The position numbers were made by a program, and so were the translations under genes. This document shows positions 43,377 to 54,923 of a DNA stretch of 64,000 bases, one piece after another; position 1 is the stretch's first letter, and each line of letters starts with the position of its first letter. A model generated the notes under the pieces. The model searched no databases and was not told the origin of the DNA. It worked only from the letters and a program-made list of their open reading frames with translations. The stretch lies in assembly GCA_033296885.1 (NCBI GenBank), contig MU864034.1, positions 1-64,000 on the forward strand. Reading direction: 5' to 3'. Origin of the DNA: Triangularia verruculosa. Taxonomy: Eukaryota > Ascomycota > Sordariomycetes > Sordariales > Podosporaceae.

Positions 43377-45105
43377 AAACGTTGCTTCAACTGCGGTTCT
43401 TGGATCCGACCGACGGCACGCAGCTGCGATCTAGATTTCTTGGCCGTGCCCTTTATTGGGTGCCACTAGGCCTCAATTCTGAGACCAAAATGGGCATCAG
43501 GCCGGAGATATGGAGGGGAACGAGATCCCGACTGGATGGATCATAGATTGGCGCAGGACGACAACGGACGACTGCTGTCTGGAAGGCGATGCCGACACTA
43601 AGCCTGGTCGCCCGCCAGGGGTCTCGAATTAAAGAAATCCCGCGATTGGAACGAGGAAGAACAACCATTTCAAAACCTCCAATTCGCATTGTACACAACA
43701 TCTTCACTCGGTTTTGTTTTCGAAAAGGGGCAAGCAGGAAGGGGGGGCATGTCGCGGCAGGCTTGGCGTTAGGAGGATATTGTTTTGGGTAGAATTCAGG
43801 CGGCGAGGAGCATTTCGAAAGCTATGCATTGGGTTAGAACTGCCACCGCCCGCCTTGTGTTTTTAATACTGTACATTATGTGTGGGTAGTGGGCACGGTG
43901 ATGAGCTACGAAAGGCGGACACGCATCTTTAGACCGAGATCTTTGAAGGGGTTTTGTGGCGGGAGGGAAAAGACAAATACATATCAGTCTTGCAAACTGT
44001 AGATGTCATGATGTTTTTTTTTTTTTTTGATGCGAGAGGCGCTGCAGTGCCGGTACAGGCAGTTTAGGCCCCATCCCGTCCGGGGACTCGGGACCTTGTC
44101 TGATCTTCGTCGATCATGCAGCCGCTCAACATCACCGCATGGGAACTGTCAATCCCAAGGCTCGCAGTCAGACGACAAGCAATTGCTCTGCAAGCTCAAC
44201 ATCTTCCTCGACTCTTGTGGTTGCGTTCACGTACCCGGGCCCCCGCACGAACCACGACACTTGCAGCTGCGAGGTCTGACCGCGCTGCTTCTTCTGTCAC
44301 TCACTGGGAGAGGTCTCTGCCGCTCGACTTTATCCGCCCTACCTGACAGCAGAAGCCTCGGATGGCAGCTTTCAACTCCATAATTATATCCACGAACTCG
44401 ATTCGCTTCCAGCCATGCACAGGAATACGCGCCACAGCGAGAATGCACATGCGGCTAGAAGATGATCTCGCCGAATTCTCTGTTGTTCACACCCCCTTTC
44501 CCCTGTCACTCTCTTCCATGCTTCACCCGCCTGACCTCAAGCATTGATGGACCCCGGTTTCTGCCCGCCATCAAGCTTCCAGAAGCTTTCAAGGCTTCGG
44601 ATGCCGGTCAGAGCCTGAACCAGGGAAGGCTGGCCCAGTGCCGCGCAGTAATCCCACTGGCTGATGTCCTTTGAACTCGATGTTAATCTGTGGTACCAGA
44701 TCACTCGGGTTCCGCGATCGCCCACGTCCATCATGCCCTAACTACCCAACCTTGCTTTTAGAGTGTTCCTGAGCTTCGGTCGACATCTTGGCGTCATTTC
44801 GGATCATGGAAGTAGCCTCTTCCCACTGTCGTCCTGAGATCAACACCGGATGCGGAACACAGAGAGCAAAGCATTCTCACGATGGTTCCGCCACCTTGGA
44901 CCAGACCCATCCTCACACCATATTCCCCCACATTCCCCGGATTGTATCTCTTCTATCCTCCTTTTTTGCGATTATGTTTAGTCGATCTATCTCACTGTCC
45001 CCACATGAACCTTGCGCCTCATTCCCTATACTTTGCCTTTCACTGTAATCGACATTTATCCAGGCCGGCACTGATACTCTAGGTACCGAACAATGCCACA
45101 GGAGA
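43377..45105. other. intergenic
   Basis: 1.7 kb without a supported gene. It has a 15-T run at about 44014-44028. The last few hundred bases are C/T-rich and probably the leader of the gene at 45106. Confidence 0.45.
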
Positions 45106-47569
45106 ATGTTGATGTCGAGGGCCTTCGGAACTCTCCTCTTGGGACTCACGACAACGGTGGTAGGGAACAAGCTATTACCTCCAGACCCTGCAGCTAAAGT
45201 GGTTCTGCGGGATACGCCGGTGAAGAGATACACCTCGGTGGATGGCAAACCAAGAAAATATGAGGCTATGCCGGAAATCAAGCGATCCAGATACGGCTAC
45301 ACGACGGCAGCAAGGACTGTTGGACCGGGTCATGAACAAAATACAAAAAGGCCATCGCGGCAAACAAGGCGAAGAAGGCAACTTGAATATGAAGAAAGCG
45401 ATATCGGCTCAACCCAATCTGTGTGTGAAGGGACAAATGACAGTGGAATTAACTGTCCCGAAGAGACCGGGTGTTGTGTGTCACGGACAGGAGAAGCAGC
45501 CGGTGTTACATGTGACGAAAGTGACTGTGTTCAGACAACTGCCTCACTGTAAGCTGCCTCCCGCATTGTGGTATCCTGAGTGGTAGCTGAGAACTAACAG
45601 CCACAGACCACCGACAGCAGCGTCCCCCGATTTTGCAATCACCACTATCACGCAAACCAGTACCAGAACCGTTTCCTCTTTTGCCGAGACTAGGGTTACC
45701 GTTGTCACCAGTACCCAGGTTCTCACTTTTCTGAACCCCACACAGCGCACAACGACTTCGACAGTGACAGTCACTTCGTTTCTGAGAAAGGCAAAACGAA
45801 CTTGGGGAAGTCCTCCGCTAGAGGTTACGCCTTCTCAAACGTCGTTATTGACCCATGTCAGTAGACAAGGACGTCCTACCTCAGAACCTGCTTGGAGATA
45901 TATGGGAGCCAGGGCCGTGGCGGAGAAAAGACCGGAGGCAACGCTCACCTCAACGGTTGTCGTCACCACAACAATCTTTGTTCCTGGTATCACTACACGA
46001 ACCCTCACCAACATCATCTTTTCAACAACCCTTGCGGCTCCCAATGCTGCCACTACCGTGTTTGTTACAACAACTGTTTTTCGAGCTTCTTCTAGTTCGA
46101 GCATAAACACCGTACCAGGAGTTGCAGTACCGACTAATCCTTCCAGCCCCGAGGCGACGTCATCCTCGATCACAGAGTCATCAACTCCAGCCTCAACCTC
46201 AGCACCAGATTTACCAGCATCAACAGGACCAGTGCCCGCCGACTCTGCATCTATGCCAACAGGGATAACTGATCCACTATTTCCTACTGATGTCACCACC
46301 ACCACCACCACCACCACCACCACCACCACCCTTCCTCCAGCCCCATCATCCACAGAATCAGTAACCACCCTCTCCATTCCCGAAGGCACAATGATGGAAA
46401 CCATGTCCACCTCGCCCACCCCCACGATCACCCCAAGCCCCATCCCCATCCCATTTCCGTCACCGCAGCCAACCCTCACCGCAGCCCAAATCGCCGCTTT
46501 GGTTCTCGGGATAGTCCTGTCTCTCCTCCTCTTCATAGCACTAGCGTTCCTCCTCCGCAAACTAGTCATTCGCCGCCGCCAAAAACAAGCCCAACTGCGG
46601 CAACGACTCTCTCCTTCTCCCCCTCCACTCATGACGGCCGCGGCTGTTGTCTCCAGTGGCGACGGCAGACACAACGGTGATAGCAAAGGAGTAGGCGCAG
46701 CACCAGCACCCATCGTCCCGACCGGCCCTTCTTCTTCGTCCAACTACTCCGGTCTGACCGGCGAAGGCGAAGTCCGGATCGTCATCCGACCCGCGCCAAA
46801 AAGAAGGACGCAGTCGAGCGGGGTGGGGGTTGTCTGGCCCATGCCGCCACCGAATAATAACAATAACAATGATAATAGGTTTTCCTCCAATTTTTTGGGA
46901 ATTGAAGGACAACAACAGCAGAGGAGAGGGTACTCGATTTTCATGGAAGACTCCCCTGCGCTTTCTCTTCCCGGCACCGCACCACTCGACTACGAAAAGG
47001 TGGAGGACCAGCAAAAGGAATGGAGCATTGCTTCGGAGAGGGGGAGTTTGGGAGGGGGTGACGCTGATGATGATAACATAGTAAGAAGGGAGGGTGGCGG
47101 TGGTGGCAGTCTGCTGAGTAGCGCCACTTCAGGGTACGGTGGCTACGGTTACAACAGCACAACACGAGGGGAAAGCTACCCGGGCTTGGGGACGCTTTTG
47201 ACGCCACCGCCACCGCCGGCGCCGTTGAGGTTGCAAAAGGAACGACAGGAGATGGAACATGAACGAGAAGCGGAGATAAGGGGTTTCAGGACGGGGCTGT
47301 TGGGAGGGAGGGATACGACTACTGATGGGGATAGCGGGAGTAGTCGGGAGGGGACGGTTCCGCCTGTGCCGGTGTTGAAGAGGCCGGTGACGAGGGGGAC
47401 GGAGGATAGTGGACATAGGGCTGATAAAAGTGAGAGTGATAATAATGGAGGGGGGAGTAAGGATAGTAGTCCAAACTCGGGGAAGAGTGGCAAAGGGGGA
47501 GGGCAAGGGGGGAGCGGGACGCTGGGGAAGAAAGGGAGTTTTGGGCTTGGGAAAGGGAAGGCTTGGTGA
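45106..47569 (+). CDS. mucin-like one-pass cell-surface protein, two exons
   Basis: Exons 45106-45548 and 45607-47569 (58-nt intron, GTAAGC donor, AACTAAC branch site) encode 801 residues. A signal peptide (about residues 1-20, LLLGLTTTVVG) leads into a basic stretch, then a compact Cys-rich motif at about 108-140 with seven cysteines (CEGTNDSGINC, TGCC, TCDESDC). Residues 150-435 are Ser/Thr/Pro-rich, probably O-glycosylated, with T-x-T-V-T-x-T repeats and a run of 12 threonines at 378-389. One membrane helix at 443-464 is followed by a RRR cluster and a 330-residue disordered cytoplasmic tail with Gly, Asn and Gln runs. The architecture recalls fungal wall-stress sensors of the Wsc/Mid2 type, but no WSC domain is present. 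A second small intron around 45785-45900 is possible, as the local sequence is less Thr-rich. Confidence 0.75.
46295..46330 (+). repeat. (ACC)12 microsatellite coding polythreonine
   Basis: Twelve perfect ACC codons give the 12-Thr run in the surface protein. Slippage could change its length without shifting the frame. Confidence 0.92.
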
Positions 47570-49041
47570 CGAGGATAGATGCTGTTGTTCTAATAAACCG
47601 AAATGGTAGGACCGCTGGATATCAGCAAGACCAAGAAGACATGGGTAAATGGCTGATGGATAAACCTGCTGGTCCGGGGTAACGACTGTGATGAGTCTAT
47701 GCTGGCAAAAGGAAAGTGGATTTTCTGGGTACGTATAGAGTGCAAGAGTTAATTATGATGTGGGTGTGCTTAGGAATAGGTATGATCGAAGTGGAATAAG
47801 AAAACCAAGGTATCTACTGTGGTTGTCTAGGTAGGTAGGGAGCTATCAAATGCGAGCGCATTGTCAAAAGACACCATCTCCTATCTGGCCCGTTTGTCTG
47901 TATCCTGCAAAATGACCAGTGTCCAATACGAAGAATGTACTAGGGGTTGGGGTCTCACAGTTCCCTTGTATCCCGACCTGATCTGGCCCATTGGAAGAGG
48001 TCGGTTCCGGTCTCCGCTGGACAGTTCAAATGAAGTAGGTAACCTCCCGTACCGTGCTTCGCTCTCGAGACGCCGTGGTTGGCTGAGAGCATCAGTAGAC
48101 TCTGTTGGATCTGCGGACTCTATTTGGCCCTGCAGACTTTATTTGAGAGCCCAAATTCCCACTATGGTACATCATTTCAAGCCTTGTGTCCGCCCTTGCT
48201 CCCGTCTAGATACGAGAGATATTTGTTGCGAAGAAAACACTTTCATAAGGTAAACCGCATTTACAGCTCAAAAGGCACACCGCAGAGCTGACCCTTGCGG
48301 TGTAGGAGCTACCATTACCCCTTTTCACATTACCCATTTTCATTATTACACCATTACATCATTACCCCTTTTCTTTATTACACCATTACATCATTACCCC
48401 TTTTCACTATCACTCACATTCAACATCGCCAAACTGAAGTGGCCTCTCACCACTCTATCCTCGGTATAAAGCACTCGTAAACCCAAAACAGTGCACAGCG
48501 CGTGCTGATATTGTCTACGGTCACCGTACCACATCCTCTTCTTCTCTACATCTCTAGCTGTCTTTCCTACTTCATTCTCCCGCTATACATTAATATCATA
48601 TATCCCTAGTCGGTAATCCGGGTTATCGAGTGACCAAAATAAAACTGCGAAACCACGGGGATTCCGGCCTTGACCGAACCCAAGGTCCCCTCACCTACCT
48701 AAAACGCCTGCGCGAACGAAAAGCCAAGGAAACTCCATTTATGACACCCTCTGTGCATGATTCCGGCCGACCCGCTGTTTCCCCGGATCATTTACATTCA
48801 ACATGTCTGTCACAGTTGGATCTAGTAGGTCTCGGGTAAAGCTCCAACACTACCAGCACCTGGAAAAGACGTCGAAAATCCATCCGGTCATGTCCAAGCC
48901 AGTGAAGCAACCAAACTAAACCTGTCCGGAGCCGCAGCAAATACATCTCAGCGTATCCATACCAACGGGTCCTGCCCGTGGAGGCCCTCCGGCTCTCAAA
49001 GTCGTACTAATTTTCTGTTGAAAACGGCCGTATCATATCCA
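47570..49041. other. intergenic
   Basis: 1.5 kb between two convergent genes with no gene seen. It contains a TAGGTAGGTAGG run (about 47829-47840) and a short tandem repeat at 48343-48405. Confidence 0.45.
48343..48405. repeat. two copies of a 31-nt repeat, period 32
   Basis: Copies at 48343-48373 and 48375-48405 are identical. Each contains ATTACACCATTACATCATTA followed by CCCCTTTTC. A partial, diverged copy precedes them (about 48312-48340). Confidence 0.88.
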
Positions 49042-51100
49042 TCATGGTACTACTGGCTTCTTCTTCTTCCATGGCTTTGGACGGGGAGGCGGCGCCTCAG
49101 GGAAGTCTCCTCGAGTGATGAACCCACTGCTGTCTCGGCGAAACGGATGAGCTTCTGTGTTTAGGACCCATTCGTCGAGGGAGATGAGGTCGGGTGGGGA
49201 GAAGATGAGGTAGAAGTATTTGAGTGTTTCAGCTAGCCAGAAGCTCTAGATGTTGTCATGGCCTGTCAGCAAATCAGAGGGAAAGACTGTCGGGGTGGGA
49301 GGGTTGCTTGCATACCTCCATCGAATCCAATTTCTTCGTTGGCCCTTGGACAGCGACATCGCTGATGGCAGAAAACGCCAGCTCTGTCTCGGTGGACTTA
49401 ACCACGCTCTGAAACATATCCCACGCCAGATCCTGCAGCTCCTTTTTCCCCGTGATCCTGAACATGATAAATAAGCTCTCGATCGCCTCTGGTCTGAGTA
49501 GATACTTTGCATCCCTCACCGACTTGAACGGTTTCTTCAGCTTCTTGTTTCCTTCCTTCCGCCACTTGTCTTCGTCAAACTTACACGGCCCATCCCTCCA
49601 ATCACCTTCGCAAGGGATCAACTCAAAGATCTCGGGCATCACACCGGTGGGAAAAGCCCCATATGCCCACGCACAGCCCCTCGCCAACTTCTCCCCAACC
49701 TTGACATACTCCTCGTCCCCAAACAACCTCCCACCCAGCCCAAACATCCCCCCCGCAAAACACCCCAAATGCTGCCCCTCAGGCACCCTCTCAACCTTAC
49801 CCCCCTCATGTACCCTCGCCTCCCCCGCAAACAAGACATCCTTCTGCTCCCCAACCTCATTCACCTCATCCTCCTCCAGCATCGGCCTAAACAACAAATA
49901 CTCCTCCACAACCCCCATCGCCCCCTTCCACATCCTCTCAAACCTCTCCGGCCTCCCCCTCCCCAGCAACGCCGCCATCTTCGACAAATACTCATAAAGA
50001 CTATCCGCCAACCCCCCCACACTAAACACCCCATCCTCATCCGCCCCTCCATCCTGGTAATTCACCCTCCTCGGCCACATCCCCCTCAGCCTCGTCCCGT
50101 TTTGCGTCTCCTCAAAAAAATCCACCACCCTCCCCACAGCATCATAAAGCCTCTGCTCCCCCGTCAACTGCGCCAACCTAGTAAACTCCAACGTCAAACT
50201 CCCCGCCATCGCACTCGGCTCCTCCACCCCCGCCCTCAACCCCCCTTTCTTCGCCTTTTGAAAGTCAAGCCAAAACGGCGGGAGCCGGTTCGGCGTGTCA
50301 AACGCCGTGTACAGCATGCCCCCCAGCTCAGCCGCCTTCTCCAGCAGAGCAAACTCCCCCGATAGGTCGTAGGCGGCTATCAGCCCGCCGAGGTGGCGGA
50401 TGGTCGTCTCGAACAGATTGACCGACGACGTCGTGTCTTTGGCGGTGCCGGAGGAGAAGTCGATCCTGCAGGCGGCCGAGGCGGCGAGGTAAAACTCTGA
50501 CTTGAGGTCCATGATCCAGAGGGTGTCGAGCGCGTCGATCAGGGTGGCGGACCAACCCCCAAACGTGGTTTTCCCATGGCCCGACACGGGAGCGAGCTCG
50601 TCTGAGAGCCAGGCGTGGCGTTTGTAGGCGGTCCAGGACTTGACAAAGGCTTGTTTTACGGCGTTTCGGCGGTGGCGGGTGAGGTTGTTGGGTTTGTAAC
50701 CGGGCGGAAAGAAGAACTGGACGGGGTGGAGGGGTTTTGTCGGGACCGACGAGTGGGAGTTGGGTGGTGGGGGGAGTTTGTGTTTGAGGCTGGGGACCGG
50801 GTGGTGCTGTTTTGCCGAGGACCACCAGTCGAAGGAGGAGGGGTGGAAGCGGACGATGGGGTGGTCGTCTTGATAGACGGGGGGTTGCGGTGGTGATTCT
50901 GGAAGCTTGGAGGAGGATGAGGAGGAGGAGGAGGAGGAGGAGGCTGGAGGGCGTTTCGATGGTGGTGGGGGGGGGTGATTATGATCGTCGGGGATGGGTC
51001 GGTAAAAGAAACGTCGCGCGGATGGTTTCAGCAAGAGGAAGGAGAAGGCAAGGGCGAGAGCGACGAGGAGGAGCCGGCGCATTCGTCGGTCGAGGAGCAT
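49042..51100 (-). CDS. class I alpha-1,2-mannosidase (GH47), two exons
   Basis: Trims alpha-1,2-linked mannose from N-glycans in the ER or Golgi. Exons 51100-49316 and 49245-49042 (70-nt intron, GTATGC donor) give 662 residues. A type II signal anchor (about residues 8-24) follows RRMRR. Next comes a long Pro/Ser/His-rich stem (35-125) with an 11-serine run. The catalytic barrel begins about 150. Family motifs: GHGKTTFGGWSATLIDALDT (174-193), FETTIRHLGG with catalytic Glu231, EEPSAMAGSLTLEF (294 on), LLRPEAIESLFIM (535 on), and NTEAHPF in exon 2, whose Thr binds the essential calcium. A Cys pair (CEGDWRDGPC, 497-506) is also present. The short second exon supplies SFWLAETLKYFYLIF and the calcium site, so a one-exon model would be inactive. 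ER versus Golgi subtype is not certain. Confidence 0.95.
50909..50943. repeat. GGA-rich microsatellite (codes the serine run)
   Basis: Imperfect GGA repeat on the plus strand; read on the minus strand it gives the TCC-rich polyserine run in the stem of the GH47 enzyme. Confidence 0.85.
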
Positions 51101-51698
51101 TTTATTCGCTACTCTGTTCCGCTGCTTGCGGACTGGCCTCCAGCCGGTGCGGGGCGCGGCGGGAAGGAGGGGGGCACTGGACTGCCTGGTCGATACCAGG
51201 TATCGATTAGATGAATATTTTCACCACGACGAAGCCTGTGCAAGCATCACGATAGACGCAATGGGTAAAGAATAGCGGACAAAAACCATCAATTGGACCA
51301 ACATGAAGGAAGATGGGAGTTGACAGCCCCCAGTGTTTGTCCTCCTGTCGCTGCCGCCGGTGTTTGCTTGTCCTCCCTCCCAGGACTCTGGTAAGACGGT
51401 ACCACTGTGCCATCAGGAGCATTGGCGGCGCAGACGGGTATGGCGGCACCTATTTCCAGGCCGTTGGAGGGCACATCCCAGCGTTGTATTGCATGACGGG
51501 AGGATACACAAGAGAGCCAAGAGGAGATGTTCAAATAACTTCAAATTGCATCGCTAAACCATTCCCAGACGCACTCTCAGAGCAGAGGGGTATATCATCT
51601 ACATATCTACAGCTACAAATATTAAAACCAAAATGCCAAAAATACCTTCCAAGTAAGAGTCGTAACAAGCAACATAATTTCTTCGGTCCAGAAACCTC
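51101..51698. other. intergenic between two minus-strand genes
   Basis: Holds the GH47 promoter and the 3' region of the MFS gene. No gene seen. Confidence 0.45.
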
Positions 51699-53272
51699 TC
51701 AAGGCTTCCACCGGAAAGCAGGATGCTTCCAGTCCAGCTCCTGCACCTCCTCCGTGCTCATGCCCGCCAACTCCTCCTCCACACTCAGGTTCTCCCTCCT
51801 CTTGTTGTCCTTGTTCATCCAGAAGAGCATCGTCGTGGCCACAATCAGGATGGTCGCGACAGACGCCAGGTTCAAACCGTTGCCGATGGGGTAGTTGGGT
51901 CCATCCGTGGGCAAGAAAGACCAAGTGCTGATCAGCCCGCCAACGTTTCCGCACATGACGTTCATGCCAATGGCGCTGCTGCGGGCCGTATCCGAGACGA
52001 CGTTGGCACTGACCTGCGAGTTGGTCATGGGACCAAGAGCAAAGATGGAGGACGACAAGAGGAAAATGGCACCGTAGCGAGCCTCCGTGTTGTCGGTCGC
52101 GAGGAAGATGATGAAGCCAAGAATGACGAGGGGCGTGCAGGACATGATGATGATCTGGCGGCGGTCGAGCTTCCAGCTGATGGCCGGGAGCAGAAGAGTG
52201 AAGAAGCCGCCAACGACATAGGGGGGCACAGTCAAGAGCTGCGTCATGACGGTGGTCTTGCCAGGGTAGATGGAGCGGACGATGGTGGGGGCGAAGAAGG
52301 AGACGCCCTGAACGCTGATGTTGTTGAGGAGGAAGATGAACGAGGTGCTCAGAGTCATGGGGTTGAGGATACCGCGCATGAGCTTCTTGACGTCCATCTT
52401 GTCGAGGACCTCGGTGGTGCCGACGCGCTCAGACTTGATGCGGAGGATAGCAAGCTCCTTCTCGGCAGGAGAGAGCCAGCGAGCCGTCTCGGGGCGGTCG
52501 GTGAGGGTGGCGTAGGAAATCACGGCGAGGATGCAGGTGATGATGCCTTCAATGGCGAAGATCATGCGCCACGTCTTCAGGCCGGCGAAGTTGTCGAGCT
52601 GGAGGATACCGGACGCAAGGAGACCACCAAAGGCGCCGGCCATGGGGGCCATGACAATGTAGAGACCGAGACGGAAGGTGAGCTCGGAACGGCGGTACCA
52701 ACGCGAAAGGTAATAGGCGATGCCGGGAAGCATGCCCGCCTCAAAGGCGCCGAGGAGGAAGCGCACGGCAGCGGCCTGGGAAAAGTTGTTGACGAAAGCC
52801 ATGGCGATGGAGAGACCGCCAAAGCCGAGAGAAATGGTGGGGATGAACCAGCCGGGTCCGAAATACTTGCAGCCGATGTTGGAGGGAATCTCGAAGACGA
52901 TGTACGAGATGTAGAACACAGAGAGGAGGCCATTGTAGTCGTAACCGGTGAGGCCGAGGTCCGCCTCCAGACCAGCAATCCTGGCGTTGCCAATGTTTGC
53001 TCTGTCAATGAAGCAGAACAGGTAGAGCAAGGCAACAGTAGGGACAATCATGAGATCGAGCTTCCACCGGAGCTTGCGCTCAGCCTCGGGGTCGATGTGG
53101 ATCACGGCGTTGCCATATCTGTCACGACGGATTAGCACCATGCTGTTCTGCAGTTGCTCATGAGGCAGACGTACTGGTCCAAGGTAGCGGCATGACTCTC
53201 GGTGTGGTGGGTGACGGCCTTCTCGTCCGAAGACGAAGGGGCCTCGGGCGAGGATGCTCTCTTCTCAGCCAT
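51699..53272 (-). CDS. MFS transporter, DAL5/TNA1-like anion:cation symporter, two exons
   Basis: Exons 53272-53175 and 53118-51699 (56-nt intron, GTACGT donor, GCTAATC branch site, GACAG acceptor) give 505 residues. Without the first exon the model would start at an internal ATG (53141) that lies in the intron. The N-terminal 33 residues are cytosolic and Ser/Glu-rich. Twelve hydrophobic helices follow; the first carries the family signature CFIDRANIGNARIAGL. Helices 2-3 show YISYIVFEIPSNI and helix 4 RFLLGAFEAGMLPG, typical for the allantoate/nicotinate/pantothenate permease group. The central cytosolic loop holds DRPETARWLSPAEKELA, also typical. Substrate unknown: probably a small carboxylate or vitamin taken up at the plasma membrane. 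Confidence 0.94.
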
Positions 53273-54923
53273 GTTGCTGCTGTGTTTGGGATGAGGGCGA
53301 TCGAGTCAGGTCCGGGAAGGTGGGCGAGAGGGGATGAGGGAAGAGAATCCTGGTGGAAGGAAGAAAGGGGGAGGGGACGAGCAGCTGCTCTTTATCTGAA
53401 CTGGATGTCTTGGTTTCAGGGAAGAGTGCATGACGTTTTTGCCATGTGGATTTCGACGATTTCCACTCTGTGGTGGATGGTCCCGTATCCGACATCTGGA
53501 GCAGTGGAGATGTCAAAAGATCCAGGAGTGCCCCCATGGGGAACAAATGGCCCTAAGGCGCGTGGGCCAAGCACCCAAGGTAGCGTCGACGGCTTCCAAG
53601 ACGATCCGGTGGGAGCCGCACGCAAACTTTATGTGAACGGCAATGAAAGTCGGCAATCTCCAACTCCTCCAACTGGCCGTCCTGCCGCTGTGAGTGGTTG
53701 TGAGGAGGTTGCGCGGCGGTGGTGAGTGCGGGGGACCAGATCCGGACCTGGGAGGCAGAGCTGGGGTTGGGTGGCCATTGCCGTGGATGGCCAGCTCCAC
53801 TGGTGTTTCTGGATCTGGGGAAGGAATCCGAAGGATGCACACTAGCCGGTGGTGTTGCTGTTTTGTGTCTAGCATGCTTCTGAAGCTGAGGTTGGCGCCC
53901 AACTGTGGCCAGGCCTTCCCTGCCATCCACCAGCCGGGCGCGCTAGATTCCCCAGAGACGTTAGGGATCAAGGCCTTCGAAATGCGGAGGAGGTGGAGCG
54001 AACCCCCGCGGGGTTCAGGCTGTCTCCACTTGACTCCAATTACCCCAAGCTTGGAAGCCCACTCTCGATGGGTCCCAGCGTGGAGCAAAAGGGACTGCCG
54101 ACGATAGTCAAGGATGCGTCAGCATCGAGGCCCCTCCCCCACCCCCTGCGCTGACTATTTCGCTGCTGGATAAGTGTTCGTCCCCGTTAGCCTCCTCTGG
54201 GCATCTCCAATCTCGACATTTTCACTGGTCGGCTCTGACATGGCCACGCTGCGCCGGGCAGTCCGACGCCGGCCTGGCACTTCTGGATCTGCAAAAGTTT
54301 CCATCTCAACGACCATCTTCGTTGTGATACGAAACGCACGTCTAAATGGCCAATACACCGCTCTCGCAAAGTCCATACCGCATATTGCCGCATACAGGTA
54401 TCCACAGCTCCCTATACTAGCTTCACACATGAAGACAGCTGTGAAGTTGGCACGTTGGGTCGCAGGGTATTGGCCTCGACTAGTCGGCCCGAGGCAAAAG
54501 GCACCCTCTCAACATATTGCCTAACCTCCCCTCTGACCGAACAGACTTCACAATCCTTCCAGCTGTCCGTAGAATCAAAAAAGCAGCAAATGACTCATAA
54601 GATTACTCTGAGTTTTATTATTCAGCTTCAGCCAGCGGAGATGCCTCGGCTTCATGTCTTGATTTTGGTCTGCCAACTTCACGTGATATCAAGCATATGC
54701 ACCACAGGCAGCGTAGGTAATCAAACAACACTTGCTGGCGACGATACGCGGTGATTTCCCTTGGAAGGTCCCAATCATCATTTATTGGCTGCCCTATGAG
54801 TTTGACAGCTCGGGGTCGTACTGCATCCCCCGCATACGTAGATTATTGGGGAAGGGAACGACCCACAAACTGTGACTGTATGAAGAAGGTGAAGGAGTCT
54901 CAGTAATTATAGCTTGAAGAGCA
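53273..54923. other. intergenic
   Basis: 1.65 kb with no supported gene. It contains the MFS promoter on its left and the 3' end of the rhodopsin-domain gene on its right. Confidence 0.45.

Noticed and set aside
49769..50365. 198-codon plus-strand frame inside the GH47 gene
   Set aside because: His/Pro/Leu/Arg-rich shadow of a mannosidase exon with no independent support.
51723..53135. 470-codon open frame antisense to the MFS transporter
   Set aside because: The product is an extremely acidic, His/Glu/Asp/Arg-rich shadow without a hydrophobic core. The minus strand encodes a clear 12-helix transporter.
53513..54107. Overlapping frames of 130-190 codons on both strands
   Set aside because: They are mutually exclusive and have no recognisable domain or splice sites; treated as intergenic.
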